This document shows positions 11,701 to 23,690 of a stretch of DNA of 64,000 nt, one piece after another (the first letter of the stretch is position 1; every line of letters begins with the position of its first letter). The notes below the pieces were generated by a model. The model ran no database searches. It was given only the letters and a program-made list of their open reading frames with translations, and was not told the origin of the DNA. Origin of the DNA: Beroe forskalii (taxonomy: Eukaryota > Ctenophora > Nuda > Beroida > Beroidae); the NCBI GenBank assembly GCA_011033025.1, contig WFMF01000038.1, positions 496,001 to 560,000 on the forward strand. Direction: 5' to 3'. The position numbers were made by a program, and so were the translations under genes.

Positions 11701-14384
11701 GGAACGGAGTTACAGGCGAAAAACAGATTTTTGGGCAGACGCAAGACCTGCATAAGGCGAATTTTGTATCTCAGTCCAGGAAGGTCGTAAAGACTTCATC
11801 TTGGGCGGAAAATGTGCGCAATATTATGTTTTATATACAATTGTTGACAAAAATATGCCCTAAAATGCTAAGGAACGGAGTATGGGGCGAAAAACTGATT
11901 TTTTTAGGCCAACGCAAGACCTGATTTAGAAGGAATTTTTACCAGTCCAGGAAGGTCGTGAGACTTCATCTTAAGTGGAAAATATGCAATGGCCATGTTT
12001 ATATACAATTGTTAACACAAATAAGCCCTTAAATGCTCAGGAACGGAGTAACGGGCGAAAAAACTGATTTTGGGCCAACACAAGACCCATAAAATTTTGA
12101 ATTTTGTATCAGTCCAGGAAGGTCGTAGGAGACTTCATCTTAAGTGGAAAATGTGCAATGGCCATCTTATATACAATTGTTCAAAAATATGCCCTAAAAT
12201 GCTAAGGAACGGAGAAACGGAGAAAAACTGATTTTTGGGGCCAACACAAGACCTGATTTAGGCCAATTTTGTATCTCAGTCCAGGAAGGTAGAGAGTTCA
12301 TTCTAAGGAAAGGGATGCGCAATGTTTATTTTATTAATGACTTGCTGATAAAAAAGTAAAAGGATAAACATGTGCCCTGAAATTCTCAGGAAGAAAGTTA
12401 TAGGCGAAAAATGAAATTTGGCGATGGTTTGAGACGATTTTCACATAATCTACCGTCCAGTAAAAAGACGGGTAACGGACATTTGATCCCATGACATTTC
12501 ATCTCACGGCACTTTATCTTGTAATATTTCAACCCCACGCAAAGGTAAGGACTAAGTTAGGTAATGGTTACATTATAGGTAAGAGTTCGGGGTTAGTTAT
12601 AGGGTGGATGTTGAGGTCAGGACAGGGAGATGAAGTATCCTGACATGAAATTTCTGCACCCATAGAGACTTCCGGCTGATAGAAAATAATTGGAATGGTC
12701 AACTCAGGAAGTAGGAAGAGAGTACAGAAATGTGTCTAAAACGAGGTAACGATTAACCACCATAAAGGACTGGGCTTTGCCCATTGAGCCCAGTTAAATC
12801 CCAATCGGTGGGAATAATATTTACAGTCTGGCTGGGTCAGACCTCCCAGTGAATCATCTAGACAAAGAGAGGTGGTGCATTATAGCCGCCTTTGGCAGAT
12901 CTCTGACTTAATCTGCAGGCAAGCCTTGTCTTGCTTTGCAGTCTGATTGATGCCACGGGCGTTGGCAGCTCGCCGGTCCAAAGGGGTCCAGGAACGGCTG
13001 GCTGCCCTCAGCTGAGGATATCCCTGGCAGTAGGGTGGCCTAAAAAACCACCCAGGAGTTCACACCCTTAGCGTATTAGGGGATAGTCTCCATGCTCAGC
13101 ATGGCTGCCAGCGGCCTGGCCGATTAAAACCGACCCTGGCAGTGTTACTAAGACTAAGACCATACAGCAGGACTGGAATAATGTCTGGACCAAGAAAGAA
13201 AATCTTCTATATCAGGCCTGTTAGCTGCCAAAAATTAGTTTTTTCTTGTTACTCCGTTCCCGAGCATTTTAGGCATATTTTTTGTCAACAATTGTATATA
13301 AACATGGCCATTGCGCACATTTTCCGCCTAAGATGAAGTTTCTACGACCTTCCTAGACTGAGATATAAAATTCTTCTTAAGCAGGTCTTGTGCCTGCCCA
13401 AAAACCTTTTTCGCCCGTAACTCCATTCCTGAGCATTTTAGGCATATTTTGTTGACAATTGTATATAAACATGGCCATTACACATTTTCCGCCCAAGATG
13501 AAGTCTCTACGACCTTCCTGGACTGAGATACAAAATTCGCCTAAATCAGGTCTTGTGCTGGCCCAAAAAATCAGTTTTTCGCCTGTTACTCCAAGTTCCT
13601 TAGCATTTTAGGCATATTTTTGTCAACAATTGTATATAAACATGGCCATTGCGCATTTTCCGCCCAAGATGAAGTCTCTACGACCTTCCTGGACTGAGAT
13701 ACAAAATTCGCCTTATGCAGGGTCTTGCCTGCCCAAAAAATCTGTTTTCCGCCTGTAACTCCGTGTTCCTGAGCATTTTAGGCATATTTGTGTTGACAAT
13801 TGCATATAAACATGCTCATTGCGCACATTTTCCGCCCAAGGATGAAGTATCTACGACCTTCCTGAGCCGAGATACGATTTTTTACATATCAGTCGGTTGC
13901 CTCAGCTAAAATCGATTTTTCGGTACTTTCCACACTCCCGAGGTGGAAAGTTGTTAGATCGATTTTTCATGCAAAAAACTATAGAATCCATGCAAAATCG
14001 CTTGGTGTAGAATTTGTCCACTTTTAAATCCAATTTTGACTGTATTATAGGTTACTAGAAGTTTTACCAATTCACTGAAGGGCAGGTTTGAATTTCAATT
14101 GCAAGATGTATTATACTGAAAGATGTATTATACTAAAAGCACTTGTAACACACTCACAACTAAGTTGGCCAAATGTATAAGAAAACAGGAAAAGCAGCAA
14201 CGTATTGCAAAATAAGCAATTAAATTGAAGCTTTAACCATATAAATTACATTTGATTATTCATAACCTTTGATTTGCTTTATGGCTGAAAGATACTAGAA
14301 AGTAGCACATAAATATGGAAAACATACCTCTAAAACATTGGAATAAGATTCAGACTGAGGGTCATGTTGTTCTGCAACAACCAT
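5459..14384 (-). CDS. SECISBP2: SECIS-binding protein 2 family (SECISBP2/SECISBP2L), 13 coding exons
   Basis: The family binds the SECIS stem-loop in selenoprotein mRNA 3'UTRs and, with the eEFSec elongation factor and the ribosome, recodes UGA as selenocysteine. Coding exons, in order: 14328-14384, 11089-11247, 10547-10795, 10051-10159, 9709-9857, 9215-9508, 8524-8586, 7923-8021, 7768-7805, 7287-7419, 6323-6431, 5997-6157, 5459-5763. All have GT/AG borders and matching phases and give about 640 residues. Recognised blocks: N-terminal EVEPFVPN and SLDAPEFIP (residues ~25-60), the NPLDSSAP...KKII segment of the SECIS incorporation domain (~361-400), and an L7Ae/L30e RNA-binding domain (~450-545). 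ATG at 14384 is chosen because MVVAEQHDPQSES leads straight into the conserved PFVP block, as in vertebrate SBP2. Intron 1 holds a foldback transposon. The last exon has a frame break. Family identity is from recalled vertebrate sequence; SBP2 versus SBP2L is not resolved. Confidence 0.9.
5997..6431 (-). CDS. SECISBP2: SECISBP2 exons 11-12, L7Ae/L30e kink-turn RNA-binding domain
   Basis: Exons 6323-6431 and 5997-6157 join as SKG/GLYD. They encode HKRRYCCGLREARKYLKL, CVIIPPNIDKIVSKG, GLYDCVHDIVNLSTEQNVP and SYDGAE, matching the vertebrate KRRLVLGLREVLKHLKL, CVIISPNCEKIQSKGGL, EQN-IP and SYDGAQ blocks. The fold contacts the GA-quartet kink turn of SECIS RNA. The usual LNRK loop reads LNKT here. 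Confidence 0.9.
6560..7330. repeat. CTAGTGACCCC minisatellite with four copies of an exon end
   Basis: Irregular short units of CTAGTGACCC fill the SECISBP2 intron 6432-7286. The 3' end of exon 7287-7419 with its donor (minus strand CTCAGCTGAGGGAGTACAAT to GGATCTGCAGTAAGT) appears in the exon and again near 7140-7195, 7025-7090 and 6880-6922. Confidence 0.85.
7923..8021 (-). CDS. SECISBP2: SECISBP2 exon 8, SECIS incorporation domain core
   Basis: This 33-codon exon encodes AANPLDSSAPAVRRGKERE followed by GKPKKLSKMKKII. It lines up with the vertebrate SBP2 stretch NPLDSSAPLMKKGKQREI...KKPTSLKKIIL. That segment is the most diagnostic part of the SECIS incorporation domain, which supports selenocysteine insertion after SECIS binding. 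Phase 0 at both ends. Confidence 0.85.
9059..9220 (-). repeat. 20-bp tandem copies of a SECISBP2 exon-intron junction
   Basis: About eight units of GTTCAGGTACATTCTCTCTA (minus strand). The first GTTCAG/GTACAT is the donor of exon 9215-9508; the rest lie in the intron, so the intron begins with several further copies of its own donor. Confidence 0.88.
11089..11247 (-). CDS. SECISBP2: SECISBP2 exon 2, conserved N-terminal motifs
   Basis: This 53-codon, phase-0 exon begins TSRLRPEVEPFVPN and contains NGGFSLDAPEFIPS. Both segments resemble PAM2-type peptides (a hydrophobic-x-x-A-x-x-F-x-P pattern) that bind the MLLE domain of poly(A)-binding protein. The vertebrate SBP2 N-terminus has a similar LSADVKPFVP segment. 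The acceptor is CAG before ACATCC and the donor is CAG/GTAATC. The PAM2 function is inferred. Confidence 0.8.
11410..14042. mobile_element. 2.63-kb foldback element with TA flanks inside SECISBP2 intron 1
   Basis: The ends are CAGTCAAA and TTTGACTG, flanked by TA (11408-11409 and 14043-14044), which fits the Tc1/mariner/pogo type of duplication. The first ~200 bp of each arm match in inverted orientation (GTGGACAAATTCTACACC... and TTTCCACAC...). Inside, 4-5 units per arm of a ~170-bp repeat face each other, each with GGAAGGTCGTAGAGACTTCA and TATACAATTGTTGACAA. A unique middle (~12440-13140) includes a short piece resembling the core repeat of the 40201-45873 element. No transposase frame is visible. 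Confidence 0.85.
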
Positions 14385-14473
14385 ATTTTGAGACTTTCTC
14401 TGAAATTGTTGGTTGATAAATTTTAACAAAAGCTAACAGTCATACATTAAACTTGTAGAAAATGAAGTACAGT

Positions 14474-14545
14474 ACCAACTTTTACTATTTATCAGAGGAA
14501 CCTTAGATACCAACTTTTACTATTTATCAGAGGAACCAACTAACT
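14474..14545. repeat. direct duplication upstream of SECISBP2
   Basis: TACCAACTTTTACTATTTAT plus CAGAGGAACC occurs twice about 34 bp apart, just upstream of the first coding exon. Nothing else is seen between 14400 and 14960. Confidence 0.75.
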
Positions 14546-14960
14546 AGGGTTCAGGCATTTTCAAAGGGCAGGTGAAGTGGCAGTGCGTTCAATGTGATCA
14601 TATTCAATCAGATACCTATTTGGTTCTATCACATGGACACAATTTGATCAAATAAATAAGAATATCCTCACTGAACTAAATTACTTTATTGAGCTAGGTT
14701 TCAAGAATTCACCAAGTTACACCAATTTTTCATTGCCACTTGAATACAAATACTTACTGATAACAGGTACGTTTTAGGGTTTCAACACTTCTTTTCCATA
14801 CCTCACATCCCAGCCATTCACTCAAAATAGGACATATTCAAGGTTTAAATATAGGTTCAATATAGATTTTAAAAAGTGAACAAAGGAACATTATGTTCAG
14901 TTAATCTTAAATCTGAAAAGTTTTATTGGAAAGAAAAAGATATAAAATACATAGACACGC

Positions 14961-15615
14961 GCCTATCGGGTCCATTTTGGGATACTTCAAGAGGGCGTAA
15001 GCCCGAGGGATGTATCCGGTTTTGGCCCAAGCCTATAGGCAACCCCGGAACGCGAGGTAGCGCTGCTGCTAGTAGTTTGTGCGCAGTTTTGCGAAACGTA
15101 GCAATTCTGCAACAATATTGCCCGATTTCATAGGCTAAACTTCAGATAGAGTAATTTTGAAGGTGGCCATTCGATAGAGCACAGCATAGGGAGTTCAGTG
15201 GTGAAGAGATCATTTGAATACGCCTTTCATGTCAGAAGTTATGATCAATTACACCTCGCGGCAGAAAACGAGGTTTTCCAGTAGTGGCGTGTTCAACGGT
15301 TCATTGTGAAGCTCAGGAACATGATATCGAAAATCTATGATCAACTAACAATGTAGAATTTTATCCTCTATCGATTCTCGAAGGTCCCAAGTCTCTATCT
15401 TCAAAAATGTGGATTTCTATAAAAGAAACCATGAGATGGTGTAAAAAAAAGTACATTACTGTCTACGAATGAGGTACCGCTGCTCTGTAGGTACCGCTGC
15501 TCCATGACAGCGTGATTCGACAGCGCAAATCAAGTTCCCAGTTTATTTCTGTATACTTGATCGTGCGTGTGTTTGGCCCGTTACCGATTTTTGCATGGTT
15601 TCTCGCTATTCCTCT
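14961..15615. repeat. outer inverted-repeat arm, left
   Basis: It starts near CCTATCGGGTCCAT and includes AACCCCGGAACGCGAGGTAG, ACCTCGCGGCAGAAAACGAG and TACCGCTGCTCTGTAGG. It matches 35615-36216 in inverse orientation with modest divergence. No target duplication is seen outside the arms. Confidence 0.85.
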
Positions 15616-15769
15616 CCGGTTTAAGGAGGCCTGTTAGCCAGTTTAAATGAGAAAAATTTGGGTACGATATTTGGGGATTTTTTACAAATATCCCCATATT
15701 TTCATTCCCCACGAAGTTTTAAAATGACGTCATCATCATACGTTAACATGCGTAATATTCCCAAAGACT

Positions 15770-17025
15770 CACCTCATTGCAGGGCTTCACCATACCATGC
15801 TCCACCTAGTCTTGGGCTTCACCAATGCCCCGGGATAACCCTGATACAGGGGCTCACCCTTACCAGACCCACCCCATTGCAGGGCTTCACCATACCACGC
15901 TCCACCGAACCTCGGGCTTCACCAATACCTTGGGATAACCCTGATACAGGGGCTCACCCTTACCAGACCCACCCCATTGCAGGGCTTCACCATACCACGC
16001 TCCACCGAACCTCGGGCTTCACTGATGCAGTTGTGGGCTTACCCTCAAACATGGTATCACCCATACCAGGCTCCCCCTTACCTTGGGCTTCACCGTACCT
16101 GACTCCACCTTATCCTGGGCCTCACCATAGCTTGGGCTTCCTCACACAAACATTAGCTCCCCGTACTCCCGTATATACTAACGTGGGCACCCCGTATTAA
16201 TTTAGGCTCCCCCAGTCCCCCACACTATTTGAGATCCCCATACAATTACAAACTCGGCCCCGTACAAACTCGGGGCCCTATACAAACTTGCGCTCCACCA
16301 CATTCAAAACATGGAAGCGCGGAAACACTATTCCAAATCATAACCAATTAACCATAACCCGTACCATCGACCAAAACCTAACTGTTTATGGTTAGGATAA
16401 GGTTTAGCCACGAATGTTAGGGTTACAGTTGGGATGTTAGACAGAAATAGCGCTTCCACTTCTGTTACCACTTTTTGAAAATCGGTGTTCTTCCAATTTG
16501 CCCAGTTTAGCATTAAATTATTTCCAGTGTATGAAGTATTGGCTCGGGTGAGTGTTGCCGCTGTAGAAGTACTTTAAGCCCGCCGTTGTTATTGTTCATT
16601 GCTACAATGTGATGCCCGTCTCAAGGCGTGGAAGCCAATGTCTGATTCAATAAACTAAAGCCTTTCATTGCGTATAGGGGAATCAATATGGAGGAATTAT
16701 TAATATGGGGGATTGGGGAGCCCAATATGGGGGATTGGGGAGCCCAATTTATAGTATTGGGGGTCCGAAGTTTGTATGGGGAGCCCAAATTAGTATGGGG
16801 GAGCCCAAATTAGTATGGGTGAGCCTAAATTAATACGGCTAAGCTCAAGTCGTAATGGGGGATTGGGCAGTGAAAGTTAGTATTGAGGACTGGGAGCCCG
16901 AGTTTGTATGGGGAGCCCGAGTTTGTATGGGGAACCCAAATTAGTATGGGCGAGCCCGAATTTATATGGAGATTGGGGGGCCCAAGTTAATATGGGGGAG
17001 TACGAGTTGTGGGGGGAGCCAAATA
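15770..17025. repeat. GC-rich tandem repeats, two facing blocks
   Basis: The left block (15770-16210) repeats CAGGGCTTCACCATACCACG and ACCCTGATACAGGGGCTCAC. The right block (16660-17025) repeats GTATGGGGAGCCCAAATTAG on the opposite sense, so the two face each other around a middle with a short inverted pair (16340-16520). The 180-codon frame at 15658-16200 is a repeat artefact. Not found between 34620 and 35615. Confidence 0.7.
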
Positions 17026-19068
17026 CATGGATATATATAGCTGGGCCGCGTATGGTGAACTGTGAAGCCCGGCAATGAGGTGGAGTCTAGTTTGGGCTAA
17101 TTACCGTGTATAGTGTATAATAGACGTGAGCCCCAGAAAATCAGGCAATACCAAGATTCAGGGAAGCGCTGTTTTGGGAAGCTTTGGTAAGAGGTAATCC
17201 CTAAGTAAGGGAAGCTTGGGTTATGGGTATGATATGGGTGTCGCTGTTAAGATCATATACGTGTTATTAGTCGATGTTATACTTGGGTCATAATGTCTCC
17301 CCCTATTCCCAGCCTTCCATACTCGCTAACCGCATTGAATTTGAATGCCGGTAAATCCCATTGTACAGGGTGCGCCCAAAAGTCTTGACCCCTTTCACTT
17401 TTTTTGATCATTCGAAAATACAGCAGATATTTCGATTCTGTAAAAAGTTTCTTTAAATATAACCAAAGAATGGCGGATTCTGAGATTTCCCATAGCAACC
17501 GACCTAAAAATTGAAGATTTTTGGCGTTTTGACATATAAATCTGGAGTTATCAAAACAGAAAAGTTTCAGTGATCATAACCAGTCAATACTGAATCCTGA
17601 GATTTTCAGGTTGCTATGACTTTCATAGCAACAACACGAGTTTCCATAGCAACCAGACTCAAAATTTTCATGTCCGTGAAAATTAAGTCCGGTATTTCCT
17701 CTTAAAATTTCTAGGGTAGAGACGCGAAATTCCTGACTGTATCTCTTTAAACGCAACGATAAAATTTTTATGGAAATTATACTTCTTTTTAAGTTTTTAA
17801 GCTCAAAACCTGCAATATGGAAATTTATAATATTAATCAAGGAAATAGGCTCTCCAAAACCGAGACGGTTGTCGTAGTAACCCCCTGCTGATTTGGTGAC
17901 GTCAGTCCATTTCTTTCGGTTGGAACTAACGTAACTAAACCTCACGCATTCCGAAACAACGTTATTCTAACTTGAAATTACTATAATTGACCAATTTTCT
18001 AATTTCTACAAATCGTCCACGTGAACTCACGTGCTGAAATGTAGCACCCAGATCTAATTCTTCGTGCATCAGTCGTATTTGAACCCATTTCAACGTTATC
18101 AAGTCGAAAATCGCGTGTAAATATCAATTTATTTAAATCACCTAATTTCTACAAAACGTCCACGTGAACTCACGTGATTCACTATTTCATCGTATATTTC
18201 CCACATTTAGTAACTGCGAGACATGAAGAAACCATTATTAGTTCGTCATCGTAACACAGAATAAGGCTAAAAGTACAATTTTTCATCATTAACGTAATTT
18301 CAACCATTTTGCGGCTCAATTTTTAGAGGCTTCGCATGACAACATATTTCGACCGATCACCTTGAAACTCGTTTTATAGCTAAATCTCGAGGTCTTAAAG
18401 CAAAATATCGAAGTAAAACATATTCCGATGAAAACTCTCTCAGTTAGAGATGTTCAAAGTAGCGCAAAATAGCATTTTATCGCAAAATACGCTATTTTAG
18501 TGGTTTTACGCGATTTTGATGACGTCATCACAGCACCCAAATAGGCTCAAACCATCTTCCCATATAGCCTATAAGAAATTCCGCCTTAGTACAACATACT
18601 TTGGTCGATCTCATCTCAAGATAAGTCGTAGTTCTTGACATCTCACTCATTAAAGTTTTGTCCTAAAATTTCGACATCGATTTTTCACCGCACCTTAGAA
18701 AATCGCGTATATCTCGATGAAAAATCGAGATAGCCCAATGATCAGTATGATTTTCTGAAAGCTCTTTAAATTTCCAACCAACGATTTTTCAAAATTTTGA
18801 GCTATCTCCATTCCTTCTTGGTGAAAAATGCGCTCGAAAACGACCTATTTTCGTTAAAAAGCAGTAAAATTTCGCTAAGTTGATGACGTCATAATGACGT
18901 CATAATGACGTCACCAGAACTTCTTTTATAGCCTAATGCAATTCCCCATCTTAGATCTACAAAACGTGACCTCGATCATGTCTCTACCATTTGTAGAACT
19001 TGAGATCTCATCGATTTAAATTGGGTCACAAATTATCTTATTATTATTATTATTATTATTATATATCA

Positions 19069-19214
19069 CCACCAAAACCGTTGGACGGTTGGTCTAGTAA
19101 CCCCCCGCTGGTTTGGATGTGATCAGCCCACTTTGTCTCTTTTCAGGTTCCGTTGTCACATCCAAACCCGCGGGGGGTTACTAGACCAACCGTCCAACGG
19201 TTTTGGTGGTGATA
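19069..19214. mobile_element. 146-bp hairpin MITE
   Basis: Near-perfect arms of about 50 bp: ACCACCAAAACCGTTGGACG and GGTTGGTCTAGTAACCCCCC on the left, the inverse on the right. It is flanked by TATATC and GATATC. It is present in the left inner arm only; the right arm has a different insert in the matching zone. Confidence 0.75.
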
Positions 19215-19829
19215 TCTTGACAGATTTATGTTTGAACTCATGTAACTTGCCCAAACGCAGTTTGAACCCACGTAACTTGCCCTCACGTAGTCCAAACCCA
19301 CGTTACTTGCCCATACGAAAGTCTAACCCACGTAACTCACCCTTACGAAGCCCAAAACTACGTTATTCTAACTTGGAATTACTAGAATTGATCTATTTCT
19401 TAATTTCTACAAATCGTCCAAGTGAACTCGCGTGCTGAAATATAGTAATCAGTTCTAATTCCATGTGCTTTAGTCGTATTTGAACTCATTTCAACGTAAC
19501 CAAGTCAAAAATTCCGTGTAAATATCAATTTCTTTAAATCCCCTAATTTCTACAAGACGTCCGTGTGTACTCACGTGCTGAAGTATAGCACATGCATCTT
19601 ATTTCATGTGCATTAGTCGTATTTGAACTCATTTCAGGGGGGGGGGGGGGCCAACCTCGAAAAACCCCCATAAACCCCGAAAAATTAAACCCCTATTTGG
19701 CTTTTTTTATATCCACTTTGGGGTTTTTGGGGGTTTAAATGGGTACCATTTCAAAAGACACGGTCCCAGAGGAGCCCAGCGAAGAAATATTGCCACCAGG
19801 CAACTGTTCTACCAACAGTTGGGCAATGT

Positions 19830-20350
19830 TTGAGCTGTTTTAGCCCGACTGCACCCAGGTACGTCAGCCATGTGATAGTCATGTGACTGAACAGTGAATT
19901 CAACAAATTGACTGCCCTACCAGCAGTGAAGGAAGGAATGAACTGTTTTAGCCTGATTGCACTGGGAAATTTTTGTCATGTGATAGTCATGTGACTGAAC
20001 AGTGAATTCAACAAATTGACTGTCCTACCAGCAGTGAAGGCAATGTTTGAGCTGTTTTAGCCCGACTGCACCCAGGTACGTCAGCCATGTGATAGTCATG
20101 TGACTGAACAGTGATTGCAACAAATTGACTGTCCTACCAGCAGTGAAGGCAAAGGAATGAGCTGTTTTAGCCCGACTGCACCCAGGTACGTTTGTCATGT
20201 GACAGTCATGTGACTGAACAGTGATTGCAACAAATTGACTGTCCCACCAGCAGTTAAGGCAAGGAATGGGCTGTTCTAGCCCCATTGCTCGCAGAATTGA
20301 AATAGCATTGTACATTGTATAGGACATGTGACTGAACAGTGCAGGCAACG
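19830..20350. repeat. ~109-bp tandem repeat, five units (left arm)
   Basis: Units start near GAGCTGTTTTAGCCCGACTG and contain CATGTGATAGTCATGTGAC and CAGTGAA. The same array, inverted, is at about 31100-31680 in the right arm, so it predates formation of the inverted pair. Confidence 0.88.
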
Positions 20351-21119
20351 TTTGCGCTGTTCTGACCGCGTGTACCTGTTGATGATCTACTAACTTAATT
20401 ATGTGTTATACTTACACCCACTACATTACATTGCGATTATACACTGCAGTTGTCAGGGTAAAATGAAAAGGGGTTTATACTTTTATAACTGTGATGGAAA
20501 TAATAAACGCTTAGACTCTTAGAGCATGGCTGAGAATGTGCTAATAAAAATTATTGCATGAGGAGTAGCCGAGTGCAATAATTTTTATCGTCGCACGAGG
20601 AGCAGGCCGAGTGCGACAATACCAAATTATTGCACGATGGTCGATGATGCTATATCAAATCTGACCTGATAAAATCAAACATCGATGGTAAAAAAATCAC
20701 ACTTCTTTACTTCTCAGGTACATGACAAAAACTGCTGCTTCAAGGAACTTTTTATAAATCTAATGCATATCAAGAAGATTTGACTATCATTCGATTGAAA
20801 TTGCAGCGGTTAACTTGCAGATCATGCAAGATCCTCATTCCTCCCTTGTCAACTGCGACGAGTTTTTTCATCAGCATGACGTGATGAGAGAGAAAGGAGA
20901 GGTTTCGGTCCTTATTTGTCCAAAATTCTAACATTTTTTGTGTGGACATAAGATGTTTGTTCGTGAAATGGGCTGACACCATGAATAGCTATAGGCAACT
21001 TAAATATTATATAATTCCCTATCGTCTGATTTTAATCTACAGACTACAGTACAGATGTACCTACCGTAGTTTGCCAGTTTGGACAGTCCATATCTCTGGG
21101 GGTCTTCCATGAACGCAAT

Positions 21120-22770
21120 TTGACACACTTACGAATACTGTCACGTGACATTTACGAATACTCTACAAGAATTTCGTCCATGAAACTCGGACTCTTCTTC
21201 TTAAGTGGAGCGATTTGCGATTACTCTTGGACATTTACGAATACTCCCTAAAATCCTTCTTAAGTGTGCGTGATTCACTGCGTGAGGGTGCGTGACCCTA
21301 ATAAGAGTGTGCGTAAGTCAAAGAATACTCCTAAGTCACTTCGTAAATTTGGCCAAGTTACGAAAAATCCTACGACCACTCTGGAGGGGTCTTACGAATA
21401 CTCTTGACCCATTTCTCCTTAATGAGTTGATGGTAGAGTTGGACTTTGGCACGGTATTTTATGACACATTTAGAGTTTAGATGCATATAGCATTCAGGCT
21501 CCCAAGTCCAACCTTCAAATTTACCACATAATCCACATTGAATGATTTTATTCAAAGCAAAATTATTTGAAAATGATGATAAAACGTGAAATGACAGCCT
21601 CCTGCGTGACTTGAAACGATGATTGTTGACAAAATGACCTGCCCTCGATATGTTTGTATCTATCAAGTCACAATGATCGCCTTTCATTTCTATTCTATAA
21701 TTTAGGGTACGTCGGTCATGATGCTCGACATGTAAAAAGTGCAAATTTTTACCATCTGTAAACGATCACGAGTAATATGGATCAGTTGTCAAGTGCCTAT
21801 GCGATCATTATTGAACTTAAATGTGTAGTTCATACATCTACGACCAAATACTGTTCAGGTTCAGGTCTCAGAAGCATGAATTTTTCAACCCTGCGATTGA
21901 AACTGAATAAAAGAATCGAGGTGCGTTTACAGTTCACTGAAACTGTATTCTGTACAATGTACATCATTGCCCAAGCAAAAACTGAACCTTTACCATTGCC
22001 TTTAAAACCAAACAAAAACATTAGGTACGTATAACATCACATTTCGATCAAATATAGGAAGGTACACAGGCTATAAAAGACAATCGAAGCAATATCATAC
22101 CTAATCAAGTAATCACGTATGTTTCATGTTATCAAATCGGAAATAGCCAATATCATGGACATATCAAACTGTACCTAGACCTTCCTATCACAGAACCGAA
22201 CGTTTCCAAAATAAAGATGTATTTTAGAATGCATCACGGTAGACATCATTGTGCAAATTCAGCTAAATTTAGGCGGTGGACGCAGAAATTGAACAATTAT
22301 TGGTAAATAAAGAATTGGCAGCTGGCATCAAAATTTAAAAGCATAAACATGATGAAGACAGTCGACAGTAGAACCAGAAAACGCTCAACAGAGAACGAAG
22401 CAGCAAACGTAAACTAGAAGGCAAACACTACTACACTACAAATAGGTACATGAAATAGCTTTACTCAAAACATGTAACACTCATACCACAACAAGTTTCC
22501 ATATAAGGAATAATGAGTGTACTCTCCCGCTCTCAAATGCAGGGACTGCGTAAGTGCGTGAGAAATACTCAAACCCTATTGGTTGGTGTTCATTACACGT
22601 GACTATGTGAGAGAGTATTCGTAAATCAGAGAGTATTCGTAAAACAGTGTTCGTGGACAGTGCGCGTGATATTTTCGGAACGTCCAAACACGGTCCGAAT
22701 GTTTCATGTACACTCTTGGAGAGTACTCGTAAAATCGGTACCCTATTCGTAAGTGCTACGAGTACTCTTA
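21120..22770. repeat. diffuse inverted-repeat unit rich in TTTACGAATACTCT
   Basis: The motif ACGAATACTC recurs in direct sense at 21127-21420 and as GAGTATTCGT at 22610-22770, suggesting a decayed foldback. Between them is an unrecognised 124-codon minus-strand frame (21370-21744; contains CGLCGKFEGWTWEPECYMHL). Confidence 0.45.
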
Positions 22771-23396
22771 GACGATTGGCAGCATAATATTATGAACATA
22801 ATATATGCTAATCTAACGACGCAATCATCAAACTTGGCTAATAGCTCTTACATCCTCTCTAATTATATTTCTTTCGTTTCCGGCGTCAAAAATTACATCA
22901 TATTAGGAGACGTCAAAAGCCCGAAAATCGATAGTTTGGACATATTATCTACAATTCCTATTTTCATCGCTTCCGAAATAATAATTTTCAAGTCATCTAC
23001 ATACAAAAGTACCTACCTTTTCCAAAGAAAAAAGTCGATCATAATTCATAATATGATCAACCATGTGTCTGTGGAGTTGGTGTAACACCTTAAAATTATT
23101 ACACCAACTCCGTAGGAATATAACTATACTAAAGTACTAAACAGGGGATGGATCTACATACCCTGTTTATTGCAGTAAAACTTGTGGTGTAGAAACGAAC
23201 GGCTACTGTTCGTACAAACTGTGTTTTTCAACACAGCCCCGCATACAGCTGGCATCTTCGTCCTGCTCTCTGGACTGCCTTCATGTGGCCAGTGGCATTG
23301 CTTTTTTGGCGATGGATTTTTAACGTTGAGTTGAACTGATCAAGGTTTTTGTCAGCCGAATTCACTGAGCTTTAACGACCATTGATTAATAGACCA

Positions 23397-23690
23397 GGGG
23401 GTCCTTTCCGAAACGAACTTAAGTCAGAAAACGAACTTAAGTCAAAATTGTAGTGTAAATTTGCAATTAACTTTCTTCTTAAGGGATCGTTCACATATTA
23501 CGTAATCAATTTTTGGCCGATTTTTACCCCCCCCTCCCCCTCGTAATCAAGTTTACAGTAGTTGTATTTGTTACAATAACATGAAACGTAATCATTCGGA
23601 AACCCCCTCCCTCCCCCTAGGTGATTACGTAATATGTGAACGATCCCTAAGTCGATTTTCTGACTTAAGTCCGTTTCGGAAAGTACCCCC
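23397..23690. mobile_element. short inverted-repeat element hosting the Harbinger MITE
   Basis: The left end GGGGGTCCTTTCCGAAACGA and the inverted right end GGGGGTACTTTCCGAAACGG continue into matched ACTTAAGTCAGAAAA. Without the 165-bp guest and one TAA it is about 126 bp, a MITE-like palindrome. The duplication is not clear. Confidence 0.7.
23483..23647. mobile_element. Harbinger-type MITE, copy 1 (TAA duplication)
   Basis: A 165-bp element nearly identical to the one at 44203-44366, with the same GGGATCGTTCACATATTACG termini, flanked by TAA on both sides (23480-23482 and 23648-23650). It is inserted inside another inverted-repeat element (23397-23690). Confidence 0.88.

Larger units (their letters stand above)
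17366..20435. repeat. inner inverted-repeat arm, left (TA-flanked, CAGGGTGCGCC terminus)
   Basis: It begins CAGGGTGCGCCCAAAAGTC, preceded by TA at 17364-17365, and ends near TGTGTTATACTTACACC. It contains several TGACGTCAT segments, a hairpin MITE (19069-19214) and five ~109-bp units (19830-20350). It matches 31033-34617 inverted, with divergence and one-sided insertions. Confidence 0.88.

Noticed and set aside
15658-16200. 180-codon Pro/Thr-rich frame
   Set aside because: Tandem repeat of GGGCTTCACC-type units.
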